From: Spirodela intermedia
Taxonomy: Eukaryota; Streptophyta; Magnoliopsida; Alismatales; Araceae
Length of the DNA: 64,000 nt
Direction of reading: 5' to 3'
Assembly (NCBI GenBank): GCA_902729315.2
Contig: LR746276.1
Coordinates: 5,210,669 to 5,274,668, forward strand
Shown piece by piece: positions 34,856 to 45,849 of the stretch. Within the stretch, counting starts at the first letter, position 1. Each line of letters begins with the position of its first letter. The notes beneath the pieces were generated by a model. That model was not told the origin of the DNA. It made no database searches and saw only the letters and a list, made by a program, of their open reading frames with translations. Both the position numbers and the translations under genes were made by a program.

Positions 34856-37080
34856 TCAATCATCATCTTCCTCTCCTTCCACGCCATCGATTCCAACCCA
34901 GCCAGTGAAGGCAAAGAGGAACTCTTTGAAGCTGACCATCCCATTTCGATCCCAGTCCATCTCCTCTGCATCACAGAATTAATGTCGTGTTGGTGTTCTT
35001 GAAAATAAACAAAGTCAGATCGGGTGGAAAAAGCCCGGAATCATTGAAATGGATTGACTGATGCTGATTCTGATGAAAGTTGATCTGCTGTTCAGGGAGA
35101 GGAGGATTAGATGCAACCAAAGTTCTTTTTTTCTCTCAGAAATAACGTAGAAAAGATCGACTTAGAATAATTATAAATCTGCGTAGAAGTTTTTTTTTGG
35201 ATGAAATGATCTAAGAAGAATAGGAGATGGAATGTTAAGAGCTGAAGTCTGATTAGGGTTCTAGGACTTATTTCTATTGCTCTTCGTTCTATCGATGACC
35301 ACAGGTGATATAATCACTCTCCCCCTTACCCAGTAAACAAGGAGATCTTAGGAGATGTATTGCCTTCCAAACTTAGATCAAGCATTGATGCGAGCACTAC
35401 GTCAAGAGGACCTCTCCAGGTTATCTGAGGGTCGTTTACAATGAGGGGAGAGAGAGAGAGAGAGAGAGAGAGGGTAACAGACGCTTGAAAGGGAAATTTT
35501 CGATGTTTTTTACATAGACTCTATCAATGTTCTTAAATGAATCACCATTTTTTTTATAAAAAAAAGCAGTCCATCTAAGAGAGAGAGAGAGAGAGAGAGA
35601 GAAACTGACCAAATCTTTTCATGGCTATACGTCCAGAGGAGCGTTCGCCAGAAGTTGTCTCATTCAAGGCCTGCACCATTTCATTCTTACTCACATATCC
35701 ATCCTTGTTCTTGTCCAGGAACACAAATGCATCAACCAGAGTCTCGAACGTAGCCTCCAGGTTCGAGAAGCCCATAATTGATTTCTGCTCATTATGTCAT
35801 TGAAACAAATCCCTGGGCTTCACATGTCATAATTTCATGAAAAAATGAACGGGAATAAGAACATAAAAAAAAGGTTTTTAAATCGTATAATAAGGTGGAA
35901 ATATTAAGGCCACGAGTAGCAAACACAGATTTAAAAACCAGATCAGAGTACTGATGCACATTACGAGCTAGCTTAAGAGAGTATTCTCTTAATTGTCACT
36001 GATACAGCACAATCTGGTTAGTTCTCTTCTCCTATTAGTCAAGCATTAGATGAAATCAAATAAAAACACCAAAAATATGAAGTGGGTGGGTCCAGATTTA
36101 GTAATATTTTGAATAATTTCATCCAGAGCTTTCAGCGAAATTGAGTGTTCTTAATCTGAGTGACCCAAAAAATTATATATCTATCTCCCAAAAAATAAAA
36201 ATAAAAAAATAAATAAATACGAAAACGAAAAACAGGGAAACTAATACTGAAAGATATGGATCCATAGGAAGACGAAAAATTATCAAGGATCAAATAAAAT
36301 AGGAATATTCTTCTTGAAAGTATGTCAATTAGTTTGCAGTTGGAAGGTCATATTATTTAACAGGTTTTGAAACTATGATCCAATAGTTGAGAATATCAAA
36401 CCAGGCTGCACAAGAGGGGAAGTGTTATTTAGTTTCAGGTAAACAAAAAAAAAGGTGAAAATATTTTTGTGCGAAAATAAAATCAGAGTTATCCATATAA
36501 AGTACGGAAGAAAGAATAAAGTGATTAATTACAGACAAGACTATTAGTCTAAGGAGTATTCTAATTTAGGATACAGTATGAACGGATGCGGGCTTCTGCA
36601 GAAGATAGACCAGGCAGAGGAGAACAATGAACTCGTTGAACTTCATCCCCATGTTCTCACTGATGTCGCATGCCTCAAAGAGATCTTCGATCTCTTCTTC
36701 AGTCAGAGTTATCTCCAACCTATGGAAACAGTGCTTCAGTTCTTCTGGGTCTATCAAGCCATTGGAATCTTCATCTGAAAGCCAATCAAAAGAAACAAAA
36801 AATACATGATATTAATGATATTTTCTATAGCAATAAGTTAATTAATGATATTTTTTATACCATCCAGCGTGGGAAAGGACTCACCAAACTGTTGGAAAAT
36901 GGTCTTGCAATTTCTTAAGCTCTGATCGATTTTGGGGAACTTCAAGATTATGCTATTAAATGATTTCATATTGCTCCCTGCTTGAGCTCTCTTCTGCATT
37001 GCTTCGACCATCTTCGCTTCAAGCTTTGAAGCTGGAGTGCTACGCCTTGATGAATCCCCTTTTCCAAAAACACCACCCAT
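34856..37080 (-). CDS. CML21: EF-hand calcium-binding protein, calmodulin-like CML21 type
   Basis: Four exons on the minus strand: 37080-36885, 36774-36575, 35784-35610 and 34965-34856. They give 226 residues. EF-hand loops are at 66-77 (DEDSNGLIDPEE, canonical), 102-113 (DISENMGMKFNE, with Met where Gly is usual), 156-167 (DKNKDGYVSKNE, canonical) and 194-205 (DWDRNGMVSFKE, canonical). Between them lie FNEFIVLLCLVYLL, FETLVDAFVFLD and GERSSGRIAMKRFEEMDWD, all hallmarks of the plant CML21 family. The start MGGVFGK offers Gly2 for possible N-myristoylation, which would place it at a membrane; that is inference. The C-terminus is acidic (GEEDDD). A leader exon with donor GACGAG then GTCAGT near 37990 is likely. 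The protein probably senses Ca2+; its targets are unknown. Family recognition is strong, the exact orthologue is from memory. Confidence 0.92.
35447..35602. repeat. Two GA microsatellites in intron 3 of the EF-hand gene
   Basis: GA runs lie at about 35447-35472 and 35579-35602. On the sense (minus) strand they are CT runs. The second starts only about 8 bases beyond the donor of exon 3. Confidence 0.9.
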
Positions 37081-37148
37081 CTCTCCCCACTAGTAAGAAG
37101 GATTGTAGGCCCAGCTTTGCGACTGAAAGCGCGCACGAACAACAGTAA

Positions 37149-37374
37149 TATCCATTAATGATACTCTTCAGAGAAAAAATAAAGTTGAGTAGCATGATAA
37201 TTGTGAATTATTTGGTATGAATACAAAAGAAAATATAGAATATATGAAAATTTATTGAACATCAGCAGCATCCATTAATGAACCTCTTCGAAGGAAAAAG
37301 GAAAATGGAGTGACATAATAATTGAGAATTATTTGTATGAATACAAAAGAAAATATAGAATATATGAGAAATTG
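37149..37374. repeat. Tandem duplication, 120-bp unit, upstream of the EF-hand gene
   Basis: TCCATTAATGA at 37151 recurs at 37271, and a long block ending ATACAAAAGAAAATATAGAA is shared with an exact offset of about 119-120 bases. The copies are close to 85-90 percent alike by eye. It lies just upstream of the start codon of the minus-strand EF-hand gene, in its probable leader intron. Confidence 0.85.
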
Positions 37375-39245
37375 TTGGCTTCTCATGTACGAAATGAGAA
37401 GAATTCACCAAAAAGTGCAAATCCCTGTCACCAAAAAGCATTATCTGTGTGACTTCTATCAGGAACCTTGTGAGGGAGAAATACTAATCAATTATACTAA
37501 TCTCCAAAGGGTTTTCATGAATTCAAAAAACTGTACGAAAAAATCAAGGAAAATGATCTTATTTCAGGACAAAGCCCACTAATCCTGGGTTGACCGGGGG
37601 ATCCTCGATTTCCCCTTTGACTATTCTCTCAGATCAGTTCTTGTGGAGAGGTGTTTATTATATATTATTGACAGTAACACCAAATCTCATCCGGTCGATG
37701 GATTGAGGATGATGCAAGGTAATAAAAGATGCATACGAGCCGGAAATTATTTCACACCGATTTGATGATCCTAAAATATTATCACTGACGAACCCGGGCC
37801 CGCTCTCACCAACTCCAATGATCTTGGGCAGATAACACGTTGAATATAACTCTCTTTCCAAAATTTACCATCACCAAAATGCATAATCGAAAGGACCAAC
37901 CATCCTTCTAACAGGAAACCCATCGATGCAGAGATACCGCGGAGGAGCGATCCATGAAAAGAAGATCGAAAGATGCAGAGAGACTGACCTCGTCACCACA
38001 CCCACCTCCTCCGCACTGAGAGGATATTGGAGGGCGGCGGCGCCTTAGGCATCAACAGATGAGGCTCACGGAGAGGGGAGGAATGGCGACTTGACAGCTC
38101 CCCGCTCTTTCCAAATTCCAGCAAGATTGGAGAACAAGCCCACCATCAGGGGAAGAGAACCCGACGGAATTGGATGGTATCCAAGGTCTCCCAGAGCGAG
38201 GGAGGAAGATTAATGAAGAACAACAGCTTCTTCTGCGGGCGTAGAAGGGCAGTCTTGGACCTCCTGGAGCCGACCATCACCGCCACGATTGCTGCGGCGG
38301 CCACCACGTATGAACTAGCCCCGAATATCGACGGGGGGGCAATTTTCGGAAACTTCTGATTATGAAATGCCTTAAAAAAAAAAGCCTCCAGAGAATTTAA
38401 ACCACAATATAAGATCAGAGGTGACAAGAATGAGGCACCCAATAAAAAGAGCGCAGCTCATGATCAGATGGTCAACTGTCCAATAAGATTGAGACAAGTG
38501 TAGTCGTTGAATTTTCCATCCTCCGCTCGAGTCTCCCGGTCGTTGACTGGAATCCTTGGGTGGTACTGCTAGAAGTCAACGGATTTCTAACCAGTCGTCT
38601 ACAGTTTTTGTCCGATTCTTCCCGCCGAGAAATAGTTTAATACATCTCTAAAAATAACAACAGAAGATAAGTAAGCATCTCGCGACATCATCCGTTGACT
38701 TTCTAGCTTCATTAAGATACATCAAGACAGCTGCAACCCATGAACCAATTTTATGGGTATAAATGTGCATGCCCAAAATTAAATAATTAATTTTCTTGAA
38801 TCGTGACTTAATATTAAGTTTAGAAAGAAAAATAAGGCTACCCAAGACCTCACATGACTCAAATCTCCAATTGAAAGCTCCTGTCTTGACAACGTCAGTC
38901 AGTTGGCCTGTCTCTCTGCTCTCTCTCTCTCTCCACTACCAACACGGCCCAACTAGTAACACAGGAGCCAACTTTTCTAATCTGTGCTTTGCTGCAAACT
39001 GCAATCCGAGCTCGGCAAGATCATCCTCCCTGGCTTTTCCTGTATCAGTGGAGAGCCCACAACCACATTTACAGAAGAAACTTTTTTTTGATGTACAGAA
39101 CTGAGAATACAGAAATTCTGACAGAGATCGCCATGATCAAGATTGAACACAAGAGACATGTACAGAGGAGCCAACAGCTGGCTTCTTTCTGATCTTGACC
39201 GCACATCTCATCGCTGCAGAGGGCTCAGGAGGGGTTCTTTGATCA
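37375..39245. other. Upstream region of the EF-hand gene and downstream region of the phosphatase gene
   Basis: A GC-richer part at 37900-38340 should hold the leader exon and promoter of the EF-hand gene. A minus-strand open frame at about 38152-38370 follows an AG acceptor-like site and encodes an Ala/Val-rich hydrophobic stretch next to basic residues; it could be an exon, but no partner exons were found. 38500-39200 has TTGAC/GTCAA strings and a CT run but no recognised gene; it should include the 3' untranslated region of the phosphatase. Confidence 0.4.
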
Positions 39246-42200
39246 TCACACGGACTCGGGCTTCACTATCCCATGGAGCTTCCATCCCCCGAGACCGGCT
39301 GACGCAAATGCCTGAAGATGGCAGGAGATAAAAAGAGCACAGCTCGTTGAAATCACAACTTCTAATTGATGAGTTGTATTCGACACGGAGGTCAATGATT
39401 CATAGGGAAGAAAATAAGGTTTTAAGCAAGAATATGGTTTGGACAAAATGGCAACATAGATAATCTACACGGGTATGCAACGCATAAGCGAAGACTTTCT
39501 TCAAATAGTTAATCTGCAGGTGGTTTTTCTAACTAACATATTCATTTTCTACGAATAGCTTCTAATTAATGTATTGTATCTATCAAGGAACTTAATAGCA
39601 ACATAAAAAATCTACTCAAATATATAATATGAAGGAGAACATTTCCTTAAATGGTTCATTTATCCGTGGCTTTCCTGATTGAAGTCTCCATTTATTAAAA
39701 AAAAAAAGTTAAATTAAATAGCAACTACATTGTCTAAATACACCAAGACAGTCTTACTGCGCAGGAAACGCCGTTTACAACTACTCACTGAAAAGAGAGC
39801 CAATCAAAGTTTTATCTCGTCAGATTAATCACCATATACAGGAATATATGAAGAATCACCAGCATCATAAACACCTACTCCAGCCACCTGACAAACCTAC
39901 ATCCTGACTTCTTGTTTCTGGAGGGTAATTCAATTCTGGTCAACGTTTTTCTTACTGTTTACAAGGAAATAATATTTTTTATGCTACTCAGAGAGGAAGA
40001 TACTTTGGAAGAAAGATGAAACGGGCAGATTTCTCCAGGAATTGGAGGATGCAGAGATGCTTGAAGTGTAGGATAGGCATTATAGAAACCTTGAAGGCTA
40101 AATGGAGGGAGATTCTCGGGAAGGAAAAGAGAAACGCCATCCGTCTGTTGATTAATCGGAGCGAAAAGATATTACAAGAGATGATTGGCACAAACGAGAG
40201 CACAAATGAGCTTTATGTCAGTTTATTTATTCATTGAGGCCGACTAGGGGCCTTCCTTAGAAAAGGAGGTACCGACTGAAACATCAAGGGAGATTTTGGA
40301 GAGCTGTCAAAACGTTCTGCGGAAGAAGAGGTTAAACAATCTCTCTTTACTATGATAGCAAACAAGGCTCCAGGAGCTGACGGATTTTCTCCTATGTTCT
40401 TACACGATTTGTCGGATTTGGTTCAGAATTGTTGGAATTTTGAAAGAAACTCGTGACAGTTTTTCATTTGAGGGATTTTAGCATAAATCATTTGTGGTGT
40501 TGGTTCTTAACAAAGAAAACATAAATGGGCTGAGGGACTACAGCCCCATGTTGCCAAGTAAAAACCACGCGGAAAACATTCGCATGAATGTTGGCGACGA
40601 AGCTAAGGTGAGTGTTTAACAGGCTAATTGGTTGAAAACGAAGGATTTGTGCAAAAGCCAATAAGAGTTTCGGATGGAATATGAATGTATTCACATATCT
40701 ATGCCAATTGCAAGATGATGTTAGTATATGAAAAGGACAAAAAAAATTGAAGGCTAAGACAGTTAAAAAATTTAGAAGAAAACACTGCACTTGAAATAAA
40801 CAATGAGAAAAGCATACACATGGACTTTAACGCAGAGAGAGTGGAGGTTAAGAGGGCAGTTGTACCTTTGGATTCTGAATAGGGAGAGTTTCGTATTTCT
40901 AACCTAGGAATGTCACTTATTAGAAGAGTCTTGAAAAGGAATTGGTTATGGTCGGATAGAAGATTGAAAAAATAATGACAAGCTGGAAGGAAAATCGTCA
41001 CTATAAAGGGGGATACTTTATATAAGATCGTGCCCTCCAATTCGTAAATCACTAATGTTACGAAGGATTCTAGGGAATAATAAAGCTAAAAGCAATTGAA
41101 TAAATATTTTTCTGCCATAGATAGTTATGGAAAGCTCTCGGAAGCATCAACACTAGACATTTCAACATTTCAGTGTAAATAGGAATTGGGAACTGAGGGA
41201 GGAAAATGTTTAGGCGAGATTAGACAGAGTCACCAGAAAAGAAATAGAGACCTAGACATAACATCAACTGAAAATTTTAACATCTCTAGGATGCTGTCAC
41301 AGATGCTGTGGCCGCCTGCACCGTCTGAGATTGCAAAAACCTCAAGTTGAAAGGTGTCTAGGGTAAAACCTCAACTTTAATGGACGCTTTCAGTTTGTCT
41401 TGGGTGCATACCGCTTGAAATGCCCTCTGGTCACTTGCCCATTATGGATGGTCCACTATTAACCAAACCAAGCTAAACATGATCATCCAAATACTGGGTT
41501 TTGTCTAGTCCAAACTTCATATAATTATATTCACTAAGAATGGAGAACTTGGTTAGGCATATAATACATCCATGCTGTGTCAATAGATACTGGAGTTTCA
41601 TTTAAGAACACTGTCAAAGTGACTTCGTACATTTGTTGGTTCATGAGAATTGGTAAAAGATAGAGCAAACAACTAATTCCCAGGCCTGCACTCTAGAAGA
41701 ATGAAATGAATTCATGACTCATCATGGTACTTGCGCATCCCCATCAGCTTGAAGGAATAAAAGGAAGCTGGTAATTGCTGTTCAAATTCTCCTAGCAAGA
41801 ACCTGAAGTTGTAAATTATTCCAAACTTTCCTTGAATAATTCCCTAAAAATTGGGTGCTTTAAGGAAGTGTCTATTTCCATCTCGTTCTGCCCTCCCACA
41901 GCCATTTGGATACACGCGAAAATGAAATTATGACCAAAACCCGATTATTATGCATCACTGAAAAGGAAAGAAAGCATCTCAATAATAAGGTTTCCATAAA
42001 AATAACCATCTTATGACATCATTGGAAATTTTGTCCTGGACCGAGGACAGAAATAGTGAAATGCATTTGATTCTTTCTCAGATAAAATTTGGTATCAAAT
42101 GAATTGGATGTGCTAATCAACAAACTTTAAATAAGGGGTAGCTCCAGCTTTCAGACAGTTATTCTACTCCATTACCGACATCAAAGATAGTTATCTAAGA

Positions 42201-43207
42201 ATAAAATGCCCTTCTTTCACCAAAAAGCGCACCTCATTCCATGACTGTCCACTGGCCTCGAGTAAGGCCGCATTACACGTCTTCAGCTCAATTGATGCCC
42301 CTGCGAGCATGGACGCTGCCTCCTCCCAGCCCTTATTGTGGCCCATGCACCTGCTCATCATTTCACCAGTGGCTAAACAACTCTCCTTCGCTTTACTACA
42401 CCATTAGCAGCACAAGAAGGCAGCCGTGGATGAGCACACTCACATAACGGTGAGAATCTCGTCCTCCGAGTACTCACAGACGGCCTTCTGGAGGTGCTCC
42501 GCGGTCTGCCCATCCATTGCTGCCACGGAATAGAAGCTCGGAACGTAGCGCACTTTCGCTTCCAAGAAACACGCCGCGTGCTCTCGCATCAGATGCAGAG
42601 TCTCCTTTGTTCGAGTGGCGTCACTGCAAGACGAGCAAAATCGACCTCAATTGAATGGAATCGAAGGTGTTGAAGCTTACGGATGAATAAAGGTATCAGA
42701 GAATTCACAGATTGAGGAGAACCCTAGACCTGGACAAGATGAGTTCCGGAATCCACCCCATCTGCTGAAGCTTGCGGGAGACCGTGATCGCGTCACTCCT
42801 CCCAGCTTTGCTGAGCGGGCGGTCATGGTCTGCGAGAATCGCATGCGACAAACCTATAAGCAACCGAATCATCGAACAGTTCTTCACCCAACGAACAATC
42901 CAAACCTCATCCAGATAAAAGTTGGAGAGGGGGATGGGGTTGACAGAAGGATTTCTTTCTCCTCCACACCTCTGAGCGACCGGTCCGACCAAGAGCTCTC
43001 TGCGTGCCGTAGCAGTATCAGGCGCCGGCGGACGACAGCCTTGGCGGGGCTCTCCTGGGAGACCTCGGATTCCACTCCAGTGACCACGGACAGAGACCTC
43101 GCCGGAGGAACCCCCCGGGGACCCCTGCACGGCGAGCAGGGAGGAGAGAGAATGGGACCGGAGGACGGCGAGGCGGCGGCGGGTCGGCAGCAGAGGATTC
43201 CTCTCAT
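39246..43207 (-). CDS. SixA-like histidine phosphatase (phosphoglycerate mutase superfamily), probably plastid-targeted
   Basis: Five exons on the minus strand: 43207-42970, 42829-42730, 42623-42444, 42350-42233 and 39311-39246. They give 233 residues. RRLILLRHAESSW (residues 61-73) holds the catalytic Arg-His pair of the RHG superfamily, with His68 the expected phospho-acceptor. HDRPLSKAG, QQMGWIPELILSSDATRTKE and a second conserved His in MGHNKGW (His177) complete the SixA pattern. Bacterial SixA removes phosphate from phosphohistidine; plant substrates are not established. Residues 1-60 are rich in Ser, Pro, Arg and Cys and lack acids until Glu46, like a chloroplast transit peptide (inference). 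The upstream frame has no earlier ATG. The last exon encodes only AFASAGLGGWKLHGIVKPESV and its intron (2.9 kb) carries a decayed LINE. Glu70 replaces the Lys common in RHAKSSW relatives. Confidence 0.9.
39990..41260 (+). mobile_element. Decayed LINE (L1-type non-LTR retrotransposon) fragment
   Basis: On the plus strand, broken frames show hallmarks of plant LINE reverse transcriptase in the right order. First comes a Lys/Glu-rich segment (LKAKWREILGKEKRNA) near 40090-40140. Then MIANKAPGADGFSPMFLHDL near 40352-40410 matches the first RT block (KAPGPDG). INGLRDYSPM near 40523 matches the RPISL block. NLGMSLIRR near 40900 matches the YLGMPL block. A MTSWKEN segment, with another frame reading VTIKGDTLYKI, near 40974-41030 matches the SWKGKLLSxAGRLTLIKSV block. 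Stops and frame changes separate the parts. It sits inside the last intron of the minus-strand phosphatase, in opposite orientation. No target-site duplication or poly-A tail was located, so the ends are approximate. Confidence 0.8.
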
Positions 43208-43241
43208 AGTAGGCAATCTTTCTCACTGCAGTTCCCCGCCG

Positions 43242-43242
<1 letters not shown>

Positions 43243-43280
<38 letters not shown>
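43243..43280. repeat. CT microsatellite in the leader of the phosphatase gene
   Basis: A pure CT run 36 bases upstream of the phosphatase start codon. On the sense strand it is a GA run in the 5' untranslated region. Confidence 0.9.
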
Positions 43281-43285
<5 letters not shown>

Positions 43286-43439
43286 ACTACACTGGGTTAC
43301 AGATTTTTGAAACGCCGATCAAATAATAAATAAATAAATACCAATATTTAATCCAGGTTTTATTTTCGAAATTAATTAAATATTTATAATGATATTTCAA
43401 TTTTAAATTAAATTATATTTTGATAGTCCAGAGTACGCG

Positions 43440-43620
43440 TACTTTTTACGTCCGATTATTGGAAAACTGTCGGTGGGCTCGGGCTGCAGTGGAGAAAAGC
43501 CCACCACAGAGAGGTCAAGCCCGGTCCAGTTTCAGCGAGCCCTAAATGGGCCTTCTCGGAAAGGCCTAACCATATAGGCCGGCCCAAATAATATACTAAA
43601 TGGGCCTACTAGCATCGCAA
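43440..43620 (-). promoter_or_regulatory. Cluster of GGGCC/GGCCCA (site II-like) elements upstream of the phosphatase gene
   Basis: AAATGGGCCTTC, GGCCGGCCCAAATA and AAATGGGCCTAC occur within about 70 bases, with GGGCTCGGGC and AAGCCCGGTCC just before. TGGGCC/GGCCCA elements bind TCP factors and are frequent in promoters of plant housekeeping genes. The position is 230-400 bases upstream of the minus-strand start codon. Confidence 0.5.
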
Positions 43621-44114
43621 TGTCATTCGTAGATGAAACAGGAGAGAGAGAGAGAGAGGTGTGTGGCACGCTGTCGCTGGTCGCATTCTATGTCCGCCAC
43701 CTCACCACATGACGACTAGCGGTATGCTTTCCTCTCGTGATAAACATTATGAGGCAAGTCACATGTGCCGCATGCGTGCACCGTTGCCGCCGCGTTGCAT
43801 CTCCACTGCCACATGAATCGCCCGATGCCTCGTACGTGCGCGGCACGGTGACGACTCGCGGGTGACCGACTCGGGCGATCTCCACCGAGTCGCCGTGACC
43901 GAGACACGTGGGGTCCCCAATACAGACGGTTAGCAATGGCCTCTGGCTTGTTTCTCTCTTTTATGATAATATCTCTGCAGCCGTCAGACTTCCCCGGTGG
44001 GCCCCACGGGCCACGATTCACGGGCCACGATTCACGGGCGAGCAAAGCAACCGAGTCGGGCGAGTTGCTTAGTGGGGCCCATGGCAGGGACGAATCACCA
44101 ACCAACTGCGTTAG
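43621..44114. other. GC-rich intergenic stretch without a gene
   Basis: Contains CACGTG (G-box) in GAGACACGTGGGG near 43902 and short direct repeats of (C)ACGGGCCACGATTCACGGGC near 44007-44040. Open frames here are short and without recognised domains. Confidence 0.45.
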
Positions 44115-44122
44115 TATAAATA
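44115..44122 (+). promoter_or_regulatory. TATA box of an unassigned plus-strand transcript
   Basis: TATAAATA in a GC-rich setting. It is followed by about 115 bases without ATG and then a consensus splice donor (GAG then GTAAGG at 44261). Confidence 0.45.
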
Positions 44123-44144
44123 CTTTTTAAAACTACGTCTCTGA

Positions 44145-44590
44145 CGTTGTGGGAAGCCACTGCGCTCTGGGGCCCGCACGGCATTCACGCCTCATCGTCG
44201 TCCCCGACCTTCGCTCGGGGGGGAACTAGCGCCGGCGCCCCACTCTGCGACGCCGGTGAGGTAAGGATTCTCTGATCGTCGTTCCTGTGTCCACTCTCTC
44301 TCTCTCTGGAGCTCAATCCACCGTCTGCGCCTAATAAATGCGGGAGAGTGGATCCGACGCGCGGCAGCATCTTTTAATGTGTGCTCCAGTGTCGTGTTCC
44401 CCCCGACGGCGGCGATCCACCTTCGGCTGTCTCGTCCATATGAAGTCCGACGGGCAGATCTGATGATCGGCGGCATGGTTTAATGTTTTCCGGTGTCGTT
44501 TCGTTGCAGTCGGCGGGGGATCGGTCCAGCTCCGAGAGCCTGGCCTCACGTCAGAGCCTCCGGCGAGCGGATGCGGATTCCCGTCACTAG
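44145..44590 (+). ncRNA. Possible spliced non-coding exons (leader of a distant gene or separate RNA)
   Basis: After the TATA box, a possible first exon ends at 44260 with GTGAG followed by GTAAGG. A second possible exon at 44510-44590 is preceded by TTCGTTGCAG and followed by GTAATA. Neither has an ATG-led frame of length. These could be distal leader exons of the Sec14-like gene that begins about 2.4 kb downstream, or an independent non-coding RNA. Evidence is only splice-signal quality and promoter position. Confidence 0.25.
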
Positions 44591-45849
44591 GTAATAATGA
44601 GTTAGCTTCCTTGACTTCACCGGAGAAAGAGGATTGGATTCCCTCCGCCTCCGTTTCCCCCGGTCGCCCGGTCGCCAGTAGGCAGAGTGGAATGATCTTT
44701 CACTGTGCGCTGTAGCCGATCACCGAGAAGGCTGATTGCATGGCAGGGCGCCTCCACTGCTAACGCAGTGTCTCCCGGGATCGGCCTTTCCACCGCTGCC
44801 GTCGGCTGTGATGGAATTCTTCAGATCGCGACATGCCAAATTCAAGGGGGAAGAGAAGAGAGAGAGAAGAGAGTAGATATGGCACGTGCGAAAGAGACGT
44901 CTCATTTGCACGCTAACTCAACGGTCCCGAGTAAAAGCCCTTTTCCCCCAGCGTGGGACGGGGGATCCTGCGTCGTACTTTCCACGCCACAGGTCTCTAT
45001 ACTGTTGAATCAATGGCCCCAATCCATCAATGTTCGTCCGTCGGTTTTTTCCCACCGTCGGATCGATAGAGCCCACAGTAATGATTCGCCGGTACATTTA
45101 CCGTTGGATCCGTGCTGATGGAAAAGGCTTCCCATCTCAGTACCCAAGAATATTCCCGCTCTTGCCACGTCAGATATTGACGTCAAAAGTCATTAAACTA
45201 ATTTACGCTCCATTTGTACGTCCTTCTCGTACCGGAGCCCGATTTAATTTTGACAACGTAAGATTCTCACTTAACCCCGGATATTCGTACTCCACTTTTT
45301 TCCGGTCACGCCGTCTCCCATCCCCGCCGACAATCCAGGCGTAGCAGCCCTTCATCGGCCAACTCGGGGGGCTAAACATCGATAGAAGGGGTGAATATAT
45401 CGGGGAGGTCGTCCGCGCTCCAGAGCGGATGTTCTCGCCGTTAATGCACATTCCACTCAATAATGAGAGAAACCGGTTTGCCTTTCAATGTCCGTGCATG
45501 GCGGCGAGGTTCCCCATGCGTTCGCCACGTGGCAGATAGGCGCCTATCCCTCCGTGAGCCCCTGCTCTAACGGACGGTTCGGATTAATCAGAAGTGATGA
45601 CGGTAAGTTCACCGCAACGGGAATCGCAGAACCGTTCCGCCGGCGCGCGGGTCTACCGTGACAGCGGCAAAAGCCATTTTCTTCTGATGTGAAATAGTCG
45701 GGGCAGCTGGACGCTCGCAATCCCCCCGGCGGTAAAAGCGGTGAGCGTGTTAGGGTGCTGCCGCCGCGTCGGTGTGCTGCCGTGTTGAGTTTCAGCATAT
45801 TATTTTATTAGGAAAAAGTTAAAGAAGGCGCAGAAGAGGGGGGGTGACG
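44591..45849. other. GC-rich stretch upstream of the Sec14-like gene
   Basis: No recognised domain in any frame. GA and GAGAA purine runs occur at about 44849-44870. The region contains several CCACGTGGC/CACGT strings (for example near 45526) and TTGAC boxes, compatible with promoter sequence. Confidence 0.4.

Noticed and set aside
42705-43226. 173-codon minus-strand frame overlapping the first phosphatase exons
   Set aside because: It reads one exon in the wrong frame and runs through intron 1. The spliced model gives the intact conserved SixA pattern instead.
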